A DNA stretch of 12,576 nucleotides from Bacteroidales bacterium (GTDB lineage: Bacteria; Bacteroidota; Bacteroidia; Bacteroidales; Bacteroidaceae): NCBI GenBank assembly GCA_004557285.1, contig SFEK01000053.1, forward strand, positions 1-12,576, read 5' to 3'. The notes beneath the pieces are model-generated. The model saw nothing but the letters and a program-made list of their open reading frames with translations. It was not told the origin of the DNA and searched no databases. The position numbers and the translations under genes were made by a program. This document shows, piece by piece, positions 6,599-12,576 of the stretch; position 1 is the stretch's first letter; every line of letters starts with the position of its first letter.

Positions 6599-8452
6599 AT
6601 GGAGAAAGAATACGGTCTTGAGTACAGGAAATTCGTGATAGCGGGTGTGGCGATATTCATCGTCATCGTATATATCATACGCTTGTTCACCCTGCAGATC
6701 ATGAGCGAGGACTACAAGAAGAATGCCGACAGCAACGCATTCTTGAAGAAAGTGGAGTACCCCGCCCGTGGTGTCATCTCTGACCGTAACGGCAACCTGC
6801 TGGTATATAACCAGAATGCCTACGACATCATGGTGGTGATGAACGAGGAAAAGGGGCGCATAGATACCCTTGAGTTTTGCAAGGCTCTGGGCATCACCAA
6901 GGAATATTATGCCAAGCGCATGGAAGAGATCAAAGACCGCAGCAAGAACCCCGGCTATTCACGGTTTACCCAACAGTTGTTCATGAGTCAGCTGACGGAG
7001 AAGGAGTTCAGCGTGTTTCAGGAAAAGATGTACCGCTTTCCTGGCTTCTATGTGCAGCGACGCAGTGTCCGCCAATACACCATGTCGTATGCCGCCCATG
7101 TGTTGGGCGATGTGGCAGAGGTGTCGCCCAGCGACATCGAAAACGATGATTATTATCAGCCGGGCGACTATATCGGTAAACTCGGCATTGAAAAGTATTA
7201 CGAGAAAGACCTGCGTGGCGAAAAGGGCGTACAGATATTGCTCCGCGATGCCCGCGGACGGATACAGGGCAGCTATATGAACGGCCAACTGGACCGCAAG
7301 CCCAAGGCCGGGCGCGACCTCACCCTGAGCATCGACATCAAACTGCAGGCATTGGGCGAACGACTGCTTGAGGGAAAAATCGGAAGCATCGTGGCCATAG
7401 AGCCTTCCACCGGCGAGGTGCTGTGCATGGTGTCTTCACCATCCTATGACCCCAAACTGATGACTGGCCGGCAGCGCAGCAAGGTGCAGACACAATACAT
7501 GAACCACCCGTGGCGACCGCTGCTCAACCGATCTATCATGGGTGTTTATCCTCCTGGTTCTACCTTCAAGACCACCCAGGGACTTACCTTCCTCAGCGAA
7601 GGCATCATCACTCCAAGCACTTCGTTTGCCTGCCATCATGGTTTCTATTGCAAGGGCCTGCATGTGGGATGCCACGGCCATGCCTCGCCCGTGAGCCTCG
7701 TGCCTGCCACGGGCACATCGTGCAACGCTTTCTTCTGTTGGGGACTTTATTACATGCTGGGCAACCGCAAGAAATACAAGAGCGTGCAGGAAGCCATGGA
7801 CATATGGCGCGACTACATGGTGAGCATGGGCTTCGGCTACAAGTTGGGCATCGACCTGCCCGGCGAGAAGCGTGGACTGATTCCCAACTCCAAATACTAC
7901 GACAAAGCCTATAAGGGTTCGTGGAACGGACTGACCGTCATCAGCATCGCCATCGGACAGGGAGAGGTGCTACTCACCCCACTACAGATAGCCAACCTGT
8001 GTGCCACCATTGCCAACAGGGGCTATTACTACACACCCCATGTGGTGCGCAAAGTGCAGGGAAAGCCTCTCGACAACACATTCAGGGAGAAACATGTCAC
8101 CAAGGCTCAACGCCATGCCTACGACTACATCGTGGCCGGTATGCGCAGGGCGGTGACTTCAGGTACCTGTAAGGGTGCAGAACGAGCCGACTATGAGGTA
8201 TGCGGCAAGACAGGTACGGCACAGAACCACGGTCACGACCACTCCATCTTCATGGGATTCGCTCCCATGGACAATCCCCGCATAGCCATCTCGGTGTATG
8301 TGGAGAACGGAGGCTTCGGTGCTGACTATGGTGTGCCCATCGGTGCCCTGATGATGGAACAATATATTAAAGGTAAACTTTCGCCCGACTCAGAAAAGCG
8401 GGCAACGGATTTCCAGCATAGACGAATAGGATATGGTACAGCAGACAGATAA
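6599..8452 (+). CDS. mrdA: Penicillin-binding protein 2, elongasome transpeptidase
   Basis: PBP2 is a class B penicillin-binding protein that cross-links peptidoglycan during elongation, working with RodA. The 617-aa product has a cytoplasmic tail, one membrane helix (about 12-33), the pedestal domain with PARGVISDRNGNLL (55-68), and the transpeptidase domain from about 240. All three active-site motifs are intact: STFK with nucleophile S321, SCN (374-376), and KTGTAQN (537-543). Between the first two lies a Cys/His cluster (C344, H345, H346, C351, H355, C358, H359, H361), which may bind metal. The last 20 bases overlap the start of rodA, indicating translational coupling of the enzyme pair. 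Confidence 0.96.
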   Translation: MEKEYGLEYRKFVIAGVAIFIVIVYIIRLFTLQIMSEDYKKNADSNAFLKKVEYPARGVISDRNGNLLVYNQNAYDIMVVMNEEKGRIDTLEFCKALGITKEYYAKRMEEIKDRSKNPGYSRFTQQLFMSQLTEKEFSVFQEKMYRFPGFYVQRRSVRQYTMSYAAHVLGDVAEVSPSDIENDDYYQPGDYIGKLGIEKYYEKDLRGEKGVQILLRDARGRIQGSYMNGQLDRKPKAGRDLTLSIDIKLQALGERLLEGKIGSIVAIEPSTGEVLCMVSSPSYDPKLMTGRQRSKVQTQYMNHPWRPLLNRSIMGVYPPGSTFKTTQGLTFLSEGIITPSTSFACHHGFYCKGLHVGCHGHASPVSLVPATGTSCNAFFCWGLYYMLGNRKKYKSVQEAMDIWRDYMVSMGFGYKLGIDLPGEKRGLIPNSKYYDKAYKGSWNGLTVISIAIGQGEVLLTPLQIANLCATIANRGYYYTPHVVRKVQGKPLDNTFREKHVTKAQRHAYDYIVAGMRRAVTSGTCKGAERADYEVCGKTGTAQNHGHDHSIFMGFAPMDNPRIAISVYVENGGFGADYGVPIGALMMEQYIKGKLSPDSEKRATDFQHRRIGYGTADR

Positions 8453-9902
8453 ACAACCCAGCGTGCTTCGCTCGCTCGACTGGTGGACAATAGGCATATA
8501 TGTTGCCCTGCTCGCTTTCGGATGGATCAGCGTCTGCGGAGCAAGCTACAACTATGGCGACACCGACATTCTCAGTCTGGGCACACGTTCGGGCATGCAG
8601 ATTGTGTGGATAGGCACCTCCATCTGCCTGGGCTTTGTGCTGCTCATGCTCGACGATAGGTTTTACGACACCTTTGCCTATATCATCTATGCGGTGCTGT
8701 TGTTGCTGCTGTTTGTCACCATCTTCAACCCACACGAAATCAAGGGTTCAAGGTCGTGGCTGGTGTTGGGACCTTTGCGCCTTCAACCTGCCGAGTTTGC
8801 CAAATTCGCCACAGCCCTTGCCGTGTCCAAAATCATGAGCACTTACGGATTCAACATGCACCGGTGGAAAGACTTTGCCGTGGCATGTGCCGTGGTGGTA
8901 CTGCCCATGTTGTTTATCATTGCCCAGAAGGAAACAGGTTCTGCCTTGGTTTATATCTCGTTCTTCCTGATGTTCTACCGTGAAGGCATGACGGGCAGTG
9001 TGCTGTTTACAGGCGTTGCCATGGTCATCTATTTTGTGGTGGGCATACGCTATGAGGATGCCTATCTGCTCGACACCACCACCTCCATAGGCAAGTTTTC
9101 GGTGCTGCTGTTGGTACAGATATTTACCTCGACATTGGTGTATGTCTATTGCAAGAACAGCAAACATGCACTCACCATACTGGGCTATGCGGTGGGCATC
9201 ACCCTGCTGGCGTTCCTCTTTGCCCAATTTGTCATCCCATTTGACATTGTGTGGGTGCAGCTGGTCATCAGTGCGGCTTTGATAGGTTTTCTGTTATACC
9301 ATTGGCTGATTTTGCGCTTCAGGCAATATCTATACATCATGCTGTTCACCGTGGGCAGCATATCTTTCTTCTATTCGGCTGACTATGTGTTGAACAATAT
9401 CATGGAGCCTCACCAGCGTGTGCGCATCAATGTGTTGCTGGGACTCGACGAAGACCTGGCAGGTGCTGGCTACAACGTTCACCAGAGTGAGATAGCCATC
9501 GGCTCAGGTGGATTGAAAGGCAAAGGATTCTTGAACGGTACCCAAACCAAACTGAAGTTTGTGCCCGAGCAGGACACCGACTTCATTTTCTGCACCGTAG
9601 GCGAGGAAGAGGGCTTCGTAGGGTCGGCAGGTGTGCTGCTGTTGTTTCTCGCATTGATATTGCGGCTCATCAAGATGGCAGAGCGGCAACCGTTCAAGTT
9701 TGGCCGTGTGTATGGCTATTGTGTGTTGAGCATATTTCTCTTCCATGTATTCATCAATGTGGGCATGGTATTGGGCTTGACTCCCGTGATCGGCATCCCC
9801 CTACCCTTCTTCAGTTATGGCGGCTCCTCGTTATGGGGCTTCACCATTCTCCTGTTCATCTTCCTGCGTATCGATGCCGGAAGAAACCTCATCAGGACAT
9901 AG
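8433..9902 (+). CDS. rodA: RodA, SEDS peptidoglycan glycosyltransferase
   Basis: RodA polymerises lipid II into glycan strands in the inner membrane and is activated by PBP2 and MreC. The 489-aa product has about ten or more membrane helices. SEDS motifs are clear: GSRSWLVLGPLRLQPAEFAK (105-124), the AGAGYNVHQSEIAIGSGGL stretch (343-361), KGFLNGTQ, FVPEQDTDFIFCTVGEE (376-392), and the C-terminal TPVIGIPLPFFSYGGSS (450-466). D341, just before the AGAGY motif, is the likely counterpart of the catalytic aspartate of RodA. It is longer than the ~370-aa E. coli protein because of extra membrane segments around 200-320. I believe this is normal for Bacteroidetes. It overlaps mrdA by 20 bases and ends in TAG; the frame then stays open for 88 more codons. 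Confidence 0.96.
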   Translation: MVQQTDKQPSVLRSLDWWTIGIYVALLAFGWISVCGASYNYGDTDILSLGTRSGMQIVWIGTSICLGFVLLMLDDRFYDTFAYIIYAVLLLLLFVTIFNPHEIKGSRSWLVLGPLRLQPAEFAKFATALAVSKIMSTYGFNMHRWKDFAVACAVVVLPMLFIIAQKETGSALVYISFFLMFYREGMTGSVLFTGVAMVIYFVVGIRYEDAYLLDTTTSIGKFSVLLLVQIFTSTLVYVYCKNSKHALTILGYAVGITLLAFLFAQFVIPFDIVWVQLVISAALIGFLLYHWLILRFRQYLYIMLFTVGSISFFYSADYVLNNIMEPHQRVRINVLLGLDEDLAGAGYNVHQSEIAIGSGGLKGKGFLNGTQTKLKFVPEQDTDFIFCTVGEEEGFVGSAGVLLLFLALILRLIKMAERQPFKFGRVYGYCVLSIFLFHVFINVGMVLGLTPVIGIPLPFFSYGGSSLWGFTILLFIFLRIDAGRNLIRT

Positions 9903-10169
9903 CACCACGGGGCAACACCCACACCATTTCATTCAAGCCCTATCCTCTCTACAGCAAACTGTCCTGTTTACGGTATAGGGCATCATCAATTTATCGTTCA
10001 ACCAAGGCTGAACGCAAAAGCAAGATTCTTCACGCTGTTGCAGGAGAATGATATCCCACGCATCGAAAATCGCACACCAAATGCTATATGGGCAATACGC
10101 TATCGCATATCCAAGCTGAAGAATTTGTCGAAAAAACACAAAAGCAGAGGGTGTTGTGATATCTTTTGA
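9903..10169 (+). other. In-frame open extension after the rodA stop; possible gene remnant
   Basis: After the rodA TAG the same frame stays open for 88 codons to a TGA at 10167-10169. There is no ATG start. The first part looks like non-coding sequence. The second half reads more like protein, for example FFTLLQENDIPRIENRTP followed by NAIWAIRYRISKLKNLSKK, with codons (CTG, ATC, CGC, AAG) like the neighbours. I do not recognise a family. It may be the tail of a decayed gene, a readthrough extension, or chance. Confidence 0.25.
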
Positions 10170-10180
10170 GAAACATCTCG

Positions 10181-10188
10181 TATTTTTG
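10181..10188 (+). promoter_or_regulatory. Orphan -7-like element facing the terminator
   Basis: TATTTTTG matches TAnnTTTG. No TTTG stands at the normal 19-21-base distance; one lies 12 bases upstream (10165-10168). Any transcript would start near 10192-10195 and meet the hairpin at 10269-10317, giving an RNA of about 120 nt with no coding potential. AT-rich sequence makes chance matches common. Confidence 0.3.
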
Positions 10189-10268
10189 CCGTAAGCATAT
10201 GGAAGCATTGAACTGATTTTCGTGGGCGGCAAAAAACTTGAGTATTGACCAATAAGAATTACAGTATC

Positions 10269-10317
10269 GATCACGTAAAAGAGGGAGGACCAAAAATCCT
10301 CCCTCATTTTCGTGATC
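10269..10317. terminator. 49-bp palindromic terminator, mainly for fba
   Basis: Two 21-base arms (10269-10289 and 10297-10317) pair with only two mismatches around a seven-base loop. The core is GGGAGGA/TCCTCCC. Read on the minus strand, the core stem lies 28 bases after the fba stop and is followed by TCTTTT, a standard intrinsic terminator. On the plus strand it is followed by CATTTT, so it may also stop transcripts coming from rodA. Confidence 0.8.
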
Positions 10318-10331
10318 ACAAAAAGCGATGC

Positions 10332-11336
10332 TTATTCAGCCAATTTGTTGTCTGAACCAAGCACGTTGGTAATCTTGTGCTTGTACATCTCTTCCATCAT
10401 GTCGCGTGCAGGACCGCAGTACTTGCGTGGGTCGAACTCGCCCGGCTTTTCTACGAAGACCTTGCGAACAGCAGCGGTGAATGCCAGACGAGAGTCTGAG
10501 TCGATGTTGATCTTGCAGACAGCGCTCTTGGATGCCAGACGGAGCTGCTCCTCTGGAATACCAACGGCATCGGGCAGTTTGCCACCATACTTGTTGATGA
10601 TGTCAACATACTCCTGAGGCACTGAAGAAGAACCGTGAAGCACGATGGGGAATCCGGGCAACTTCTTCATGATTTCGTCGAGCACATCAAAAGCCAATGG
10701 AGGAGGAACCAGACGACCAGTCTTGGGGTCGCGGGTACACTGCTCGGGCTTGAACTTGTAAGCACCGTGGCTGGTACCGATAGAGATAGCCAAAGAGTCA
10801 ACGCCTGTCTTCTCGGTGAAGTCGATTACTTCCTCAGGTTTGGTATAGTGAGATACCTCTGAGGCCACCTCGTCTTCAACACCGGCAAGCACACCAAGCT
10901 CACCTTCAACTGTTACATCAAACTGATGGGCGTAGTCAACAACTTTCTTGGTCAGGGCAACATTCTCCTCATAAGGAAGAGATGAGCCATCGATCATTAC
11001 TGAAGAGAAACCCATATCCACACAGCTCTTGCAAAGTTCAAAGCTGTCACCGTGGTCAAGGTGGAGAGCAATCTCAGGATGCTCGCATCCCAATTCCTTG
11101 GCATATTCCACAGCACCCTGTGCCATATACTCCAGAAGAGTCTGGTTGGCATAGTTGCGGGCGCCCTTAGATACCTGAAGGATAACAGGAGACCTCAGTT
11201 CTGAAGAAGCCTTGATGATGGCCTGAAGCTGCTCCATGTTGTTGAAGTTGAATGCTGGGATGGCATAACCGCCATTGATGGCTCTCTTAAACATCTCACG
11301 GGTGTTTACCAAGCCAAGTGTCTTAAAACTTACCAT
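10332..11336 (-). CDS. fba: Class II fructose-1,6-bisphosphate aldolase
   Basis: This zinc-dependent enzyme splits fructose-1,6-bisphosphate into glyceraldehyde-3-phosphate and dihydroxyacetone phosphate in glycolysis, and runs in reverse in gluconeogenesis. The 334-aa product shows YAIPAFNFNN (24-33), LHLDHGDSFE (91-100) with D94 as likely proton donor and H95 as zinc ligand, and EGELG (144-148). Further zinc ligands are H190 in SIGTSHGAYK and H234 in LHGSSSVP, with a phosphate-binding region near NIDSDSR. The length is typical of the family. ATG at 11336 is preceded by a complete Bacteroidetes promoter with a UTR of about 45 nt. It is a single-gene unit ending at the palindromic terminator. 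Confidence 0.97.
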   Translation of the reverse strand: MVSFKTLGLVNTREMFKRAINGGYAIPAFNFNNMEQLQAIIKASSELRSPVILQVSKGARNYANQTLLEYMAQGAVEYAKELGCEHPEIALHLDHGDSFELCKSCVDMGFSSVMIDGSSLPYEENVALTKKVVDYAHQFDVTVEGELGVLAGVEDEVASEVSHYTKPEEVIDFTEKTGVDSLAISIGTSHGAYKFKPEQCTRDPKTGRLVPPPLAFDVLDEIMKKLPGFPIVLHGSSSVPQEYVDIINKYGGKLPDAVGIPEEQLRLASKSAVCKINIDSDSRLAFTAAVRKVFVEKPGEFDPRKYCGPARDMMEEMYKHKITNVLGSDNKLAE

Positions 11337-11386
11337 AATCTTACAAATTTATGTTTTGAAAAAAATTATTCATTAAATGAACACCG

Positions 11387-11417
11387 CAAAGTTACCAATT
11401 TAATTTGTCACAACAAA
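11387..11417 (-). promoter_or_regulatory. Promoter of fba
   Basis: The minus strand reads TTTG (11417-11414), exactly 19 bases, then TAACTTTG (11394-11387). This is a perfect Bacteroidetes housekeeping promoter, with a start near 11381-11384. A palindrome TTCATT-A-AATGAA (11369-11381) sits at or just after the start point and could be an operator. AATTG-CAA-CAATT (11419-11431) lies just upstream of the -33. Confidence 0.8.
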
Positions 11418-11493
11418 GAATTGCAACAATTTTTTAATACCAAAAGTGGTTAATGGGTTGTTTTATTGATGTAAGACTATTGGAAAAGGTTGG

Positions 11494-11515
11494 TTTGCCA
11501 ATCATACTTGGCAAA
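11494..11515. repeat. Perfect inverted repeat TTTGCCAA-N6-TTGGCAAA
   Basis: Eight-base perfect arms (11494-11501, 11508-11515) flank TCATAC. The repeat lies 110-135 bases upstream of the fba start and about 40 bases beyond the small-RNA terminator. The form suits a dimeric regulator. A hairpin terminator is also possible on the minus strand, but the U tract is poor. Confidence 0.5.
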
Positions 11516-11552
11516 ATTTGGAAAAAAACGGGGATTCTTCACTAAAAGACAT

Positions 11553-11577
11553 AAAAAAAGGAGTACCGCTGTACTCC
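11553..11577 (-). terminator. Intrinsic terminator of the small RNA
   Basis: A seven-base-pair stem (11560-11566 with 11571-11577), a four-base loop and a run of seven T on the minus strand (11559-11553). The T run exists only in this direction, so the transcript is on the minus strand. Confidence 0.85.
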
Positions 11578-11615
11578 AACCTTGTTAACCTTAAATCTAA
11601 TACTATGAAAAACAC
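11553..11615 (-). ncRNA. Predicted ~63-nt small RNA with its own promoter and terminator
   Basis: On the minus strand a -7 element TACCTTTG (11627-11620), with GTTG (11651-11648) 20 bases upstream, predicts a start near 11614. Sixty bases later a perfect stem GGAGTAC/GTACTCC (11560-11566, 11571-11577) with a four-base loop is followed by seven U residues, a textbook intrinsic terminator. Nothing in between codes for protein. The 5' half is unstructured and reads UUUUUCAUAGUAUUAG then AUUUAAGGUUAACAAG. Its complement looks like a Bacteroidetes mRNA leader with AUGAAAAAC, suggesting antisense pairing over start codons. It resembles, from memory, the paralogous small-RNA families reported in Bacteroides (FopS); I could not check that identity. 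Confidence 0.65.
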
Positions 11616-11619
11616 GTTG

Positions 11620-11651
11620 CAAAGGTATGACGCTTTCTGCAAATCTGCAAC
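11620..11651 (-). promoter_or_regulatory. Promoter of the small RNA
   Basis: The minus strand reads GTTG (11651-11648), 20 bases, TACCTTTG (11627-11620). This fits the Bacteroidetes pattern with one change in the -33. A second TTTG lies 12 bases upstream of the -7. Confidence 0.65.
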
Positions 11652-11703
11652 TTTTTGTCAAATAAAAATTACAATTTATCGTTTTATTTGATTTACATCA
11701 ATA

Positions 11704-11736
11704 TCAAGGCAGAACGAACGTGTCATTCTGCCTTGA
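11704..11736 (-). terminator. Hairpin after the permease gene
   Basis: Eleven-base perfect arms (TCAAGGCAGAA at 11704-11714, TTCTGCCTTGA at 11726-11736) around an 11-base loop, 35 bases past the permease stop. There is no clear T run on the minus strand (TATTGATG follows). It may act as a 3'-end stabiliser or a factor-assisted terminator. Confidence 0.6.
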
Positions 11737-11771
11737 CGAAAGTATTTTTAAGCGGTCATGCTACTTTCACC

Positions 11772-12576
11772 TCAGAACATCAAATTGAACAGATAGCCTG
11801 AGAAAATGATAAACGAGGCAATGGTGGCAAAGAAGATACCAATCAACCGCCATGTCATCACCTTTTTCAGCATGGTAGCCTCAGGAAGAGACAATCCCAC
11901 TACCGACATCATGAACGCAATGGCCGTGCCAAGGGGTACACCTTTGGCCACAAACACCTCTACCACGGGCACTATACCTGCGGCATTGGCATACATGGGA
12001 ACGGCCAACAACACACTCACCGGCACCGCCAGCAGATTGTCGCGCGACATGTACTGCTCAAAGAAGCCCTCGGGCACATAGCCGTGCATGGCAGCCCCTA
12101 CTGCTATACCTATTATAATATATATAAAGACTCCACGCACAATCTGCAAAGCATCACGCACAATAAGGGGCAGTCGCATCGAAAATTTCTCACCCGTGGC
12201 ATTCCACTGCGTTGACTGACTTTCGGCCTGCTGCTGCATCTGCTTAACCCACTCACTCAGGTATCGCTCCAGACGCAACCTGCCAAGCACAATGCCACCA
12301 ACACATCCCAACAACACGCCACTGATGACATACACCAGAGTGATTTTAATACCAAAGGTGCCAAGAAACATGGCTACTGCCACCTCATTGACCAAGGGTG
12401 AGGTAATAAGAAACGACAGCGTAACACCCAGTGGGATGCCACCTTTGACAAAACCGATGAACAGCGGCACTGACGAGCAGGAGCAGAAAGGGGTGACAGC
12501 ACCAAACAAAGAGGCCAACAGGTATTGCAGGCCATAAAGACGACGGCTTTCCTGGAAACGACGCAAACGTTCAATG
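11772..12576 (-). CDS. Permease of the ArsP/SO_0444 type (5' end missing)
   Basis: The visible part is about 268 aa; the frame stays open to the right edge, so the N-terminus is missing. It is a polytopic inner-membrane protein of the predicted permease family PF03773. Members have been linked to efflux of methylated arsenicals (ArsP) or Cu/Zn (SO_0444 type). Key stretches are LASLFGAVTPFCSCSSVPLF with its CSCSS motif, GIPLGVTLSFLITSPLVNEVA, and in the second half PMYANAAGIVPVVEVFVAKG followed by VPLGTAIAFMMSVVGLSLPE. The two halves repeat the same theme, each a Pro-rich helix followed by a G[IV]PLG[VT] helix pair. A hydrophilic loop (QQQAESQSTQWNATGEK) separates them. The TTG at 12566-12564 is internal, because coding sequence continues upstream. 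The ion carried cannot be told from sequence alone. Confidence 0.85.
   Translation of the reverse strand, partial: IERLRRFQESRRLYGLQYLLASLFGAVTPFCSCSSVPLFIGFVKGGIPLGVTLSFLITSPLVNEVAVAMFLGTFGIKITLVYVISGVLLGCVGGIVLGRLRLERYLSEWVKQMQQQAESQSTQWNATGEKFSMRLPLIVRDALQIVRGVFIYIIIGIAVGAAMHGYVPEGFFEQYMSRDNLLAVPVSVLLAVPMYANAAGIVPVVEVFVAKGVPLGTAIAFMMSVVGLSLPEATMLKKVMTWRLIGIFFATIASFIIFSGYLFNLMF

Larger units (their letters stand above)
9903..10331. other. Intergenic gap between rodA and fba
   Basis: This 429-base stretch has no convincing gene. It holds the open frame described separately, an inverted repeat GCCCTAT/ATAGGGC (9937-9943, 9975-9981) enclosing ACAG-CAAA-CTGT that may end the rodA transcript, and a small repeat CGTTCA/TGAACG (9995-10000, 10009-10014). 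It also holds a promoter-like TATTTTTG (10181-10188) inside a nine-base inverted repeat (10183-10191, 10227-10235), and the large terminator palindrome at 10269-10317. Confidence 0.6.
11337..11771. other. Intergenic gap between fba and the permease
   Basis: This AT-rich 435-base stretch has no protein gene I can support. From left to right it holds the fba leader and promoter (to about 11417), an undefined AT-rich spacer, a perfect inverted repeat (11494-11515), a predicted small RNA on the minus strand with terminator and promoter (11553-11651), and the hairpin after the permease (11704-11736). Confidence 0.7.

Noticed and set aside
8748..9227. 159-aa minus-strand ORF inside rodA
   Set aside because: It is antisense to conserved SEDS motifs, with no motif or start signal of its own.
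9719..10051. 110-aa plus-strand ORF overlapping the rodA 3' end
   Set aside because: It is in a different frame from rodA and covers well-conserved RodA sequence, so it is a shadow.
9933..10319. 128-aa minus-strand ORF after fba
   Set aside because: It spans the terminator palindrome and has erratic composition and no recognisable motif.
11605..11691. 28-codon plus-strand ORF starting MKNTLQRYDAF
   Set aside because: It looks like a leader plus short peptide, but this is explained as the complement of the predicted minus-strand small RNA, whose terminator T run works only on that strand.

Overview
The window looks like chromosomal core DNA from a Bacteroidales bacterium, most likely a Prevotella-type organism. 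The clues are Bacteroidetes-style promoters (TTTG, about 19-20 nt, TAnnTTTG) in front of several genes, a PorT-like protein of the type IX secretion system, a purH-mreBCD-mrdA-rodA gene order I associate with Bacteroidales, and AT-rich spacers between GC-richer genes. I saw no insertion sequence, prophage, CRISPR array, tRNA or rRNA.

Layout. 1-58 (minus): the first 19 codons of an Hsp20 small heat-shock protein, with a strong Shine-Dalgarno and a textbook sigma-54 promoter 85-100 nt upstream of its start codon. 302-469 (minus): a 55-aa 2[4Fe-4S] ferredoxin with its own promoter and terminator. 653-1396 (minus): porT. 1500-3335 (plus), divergent from porT: a five-helix LtaS/phosphoglycerol-transferase-family enzyme. 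3528-9902 (plus): a stand-alone IMP cyclohydrolase (the N-terminal half of PurH) followed by the rod-shape/elongasome cluster mreB, mreC, mreD, mrdA (PBP2) and rodA. These are tightly packed, with short gaps or overlaps. 9903-10331: a gap holding an in-frame open extension after the rodA stop, a promoter-like site and a 49-bp terminator palindrome. 10332-11336 (minus): class II fructose-bisphosphate aldolase with a complete Bacteroidetes promoter. 11337-11771: a gap with a compact predicted small RNA on the minus strand and two strong inverted repeats. 11772-12576 (minus): an ArsP/SO_0444-type permease whose 5' end lies outside the window.

How the genes work together. MreB, MreC, MreD, PBP2 and RodA form the cell-elongation machine: cytoskeletal filament, periplasmic scaffold, membrane protein, transpeptidase and glycosyltransferase. 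The purine enzyme at the head of the cluster may share its transcript. PorT and the LtaS-like enzyme are both envelope proteins read from a shared intergenic region. The Hsp20, ferredoxin, aldolase and permease are separate units.

The most interesting signals are non-coding: the predicted ~63-nt RNA at 11553-11615, whose complement reads as a Bacteroidetes leader plus start codon, and the sigma-54 promoter for hsp20. The split PurH comes next. No new protein system is evident.
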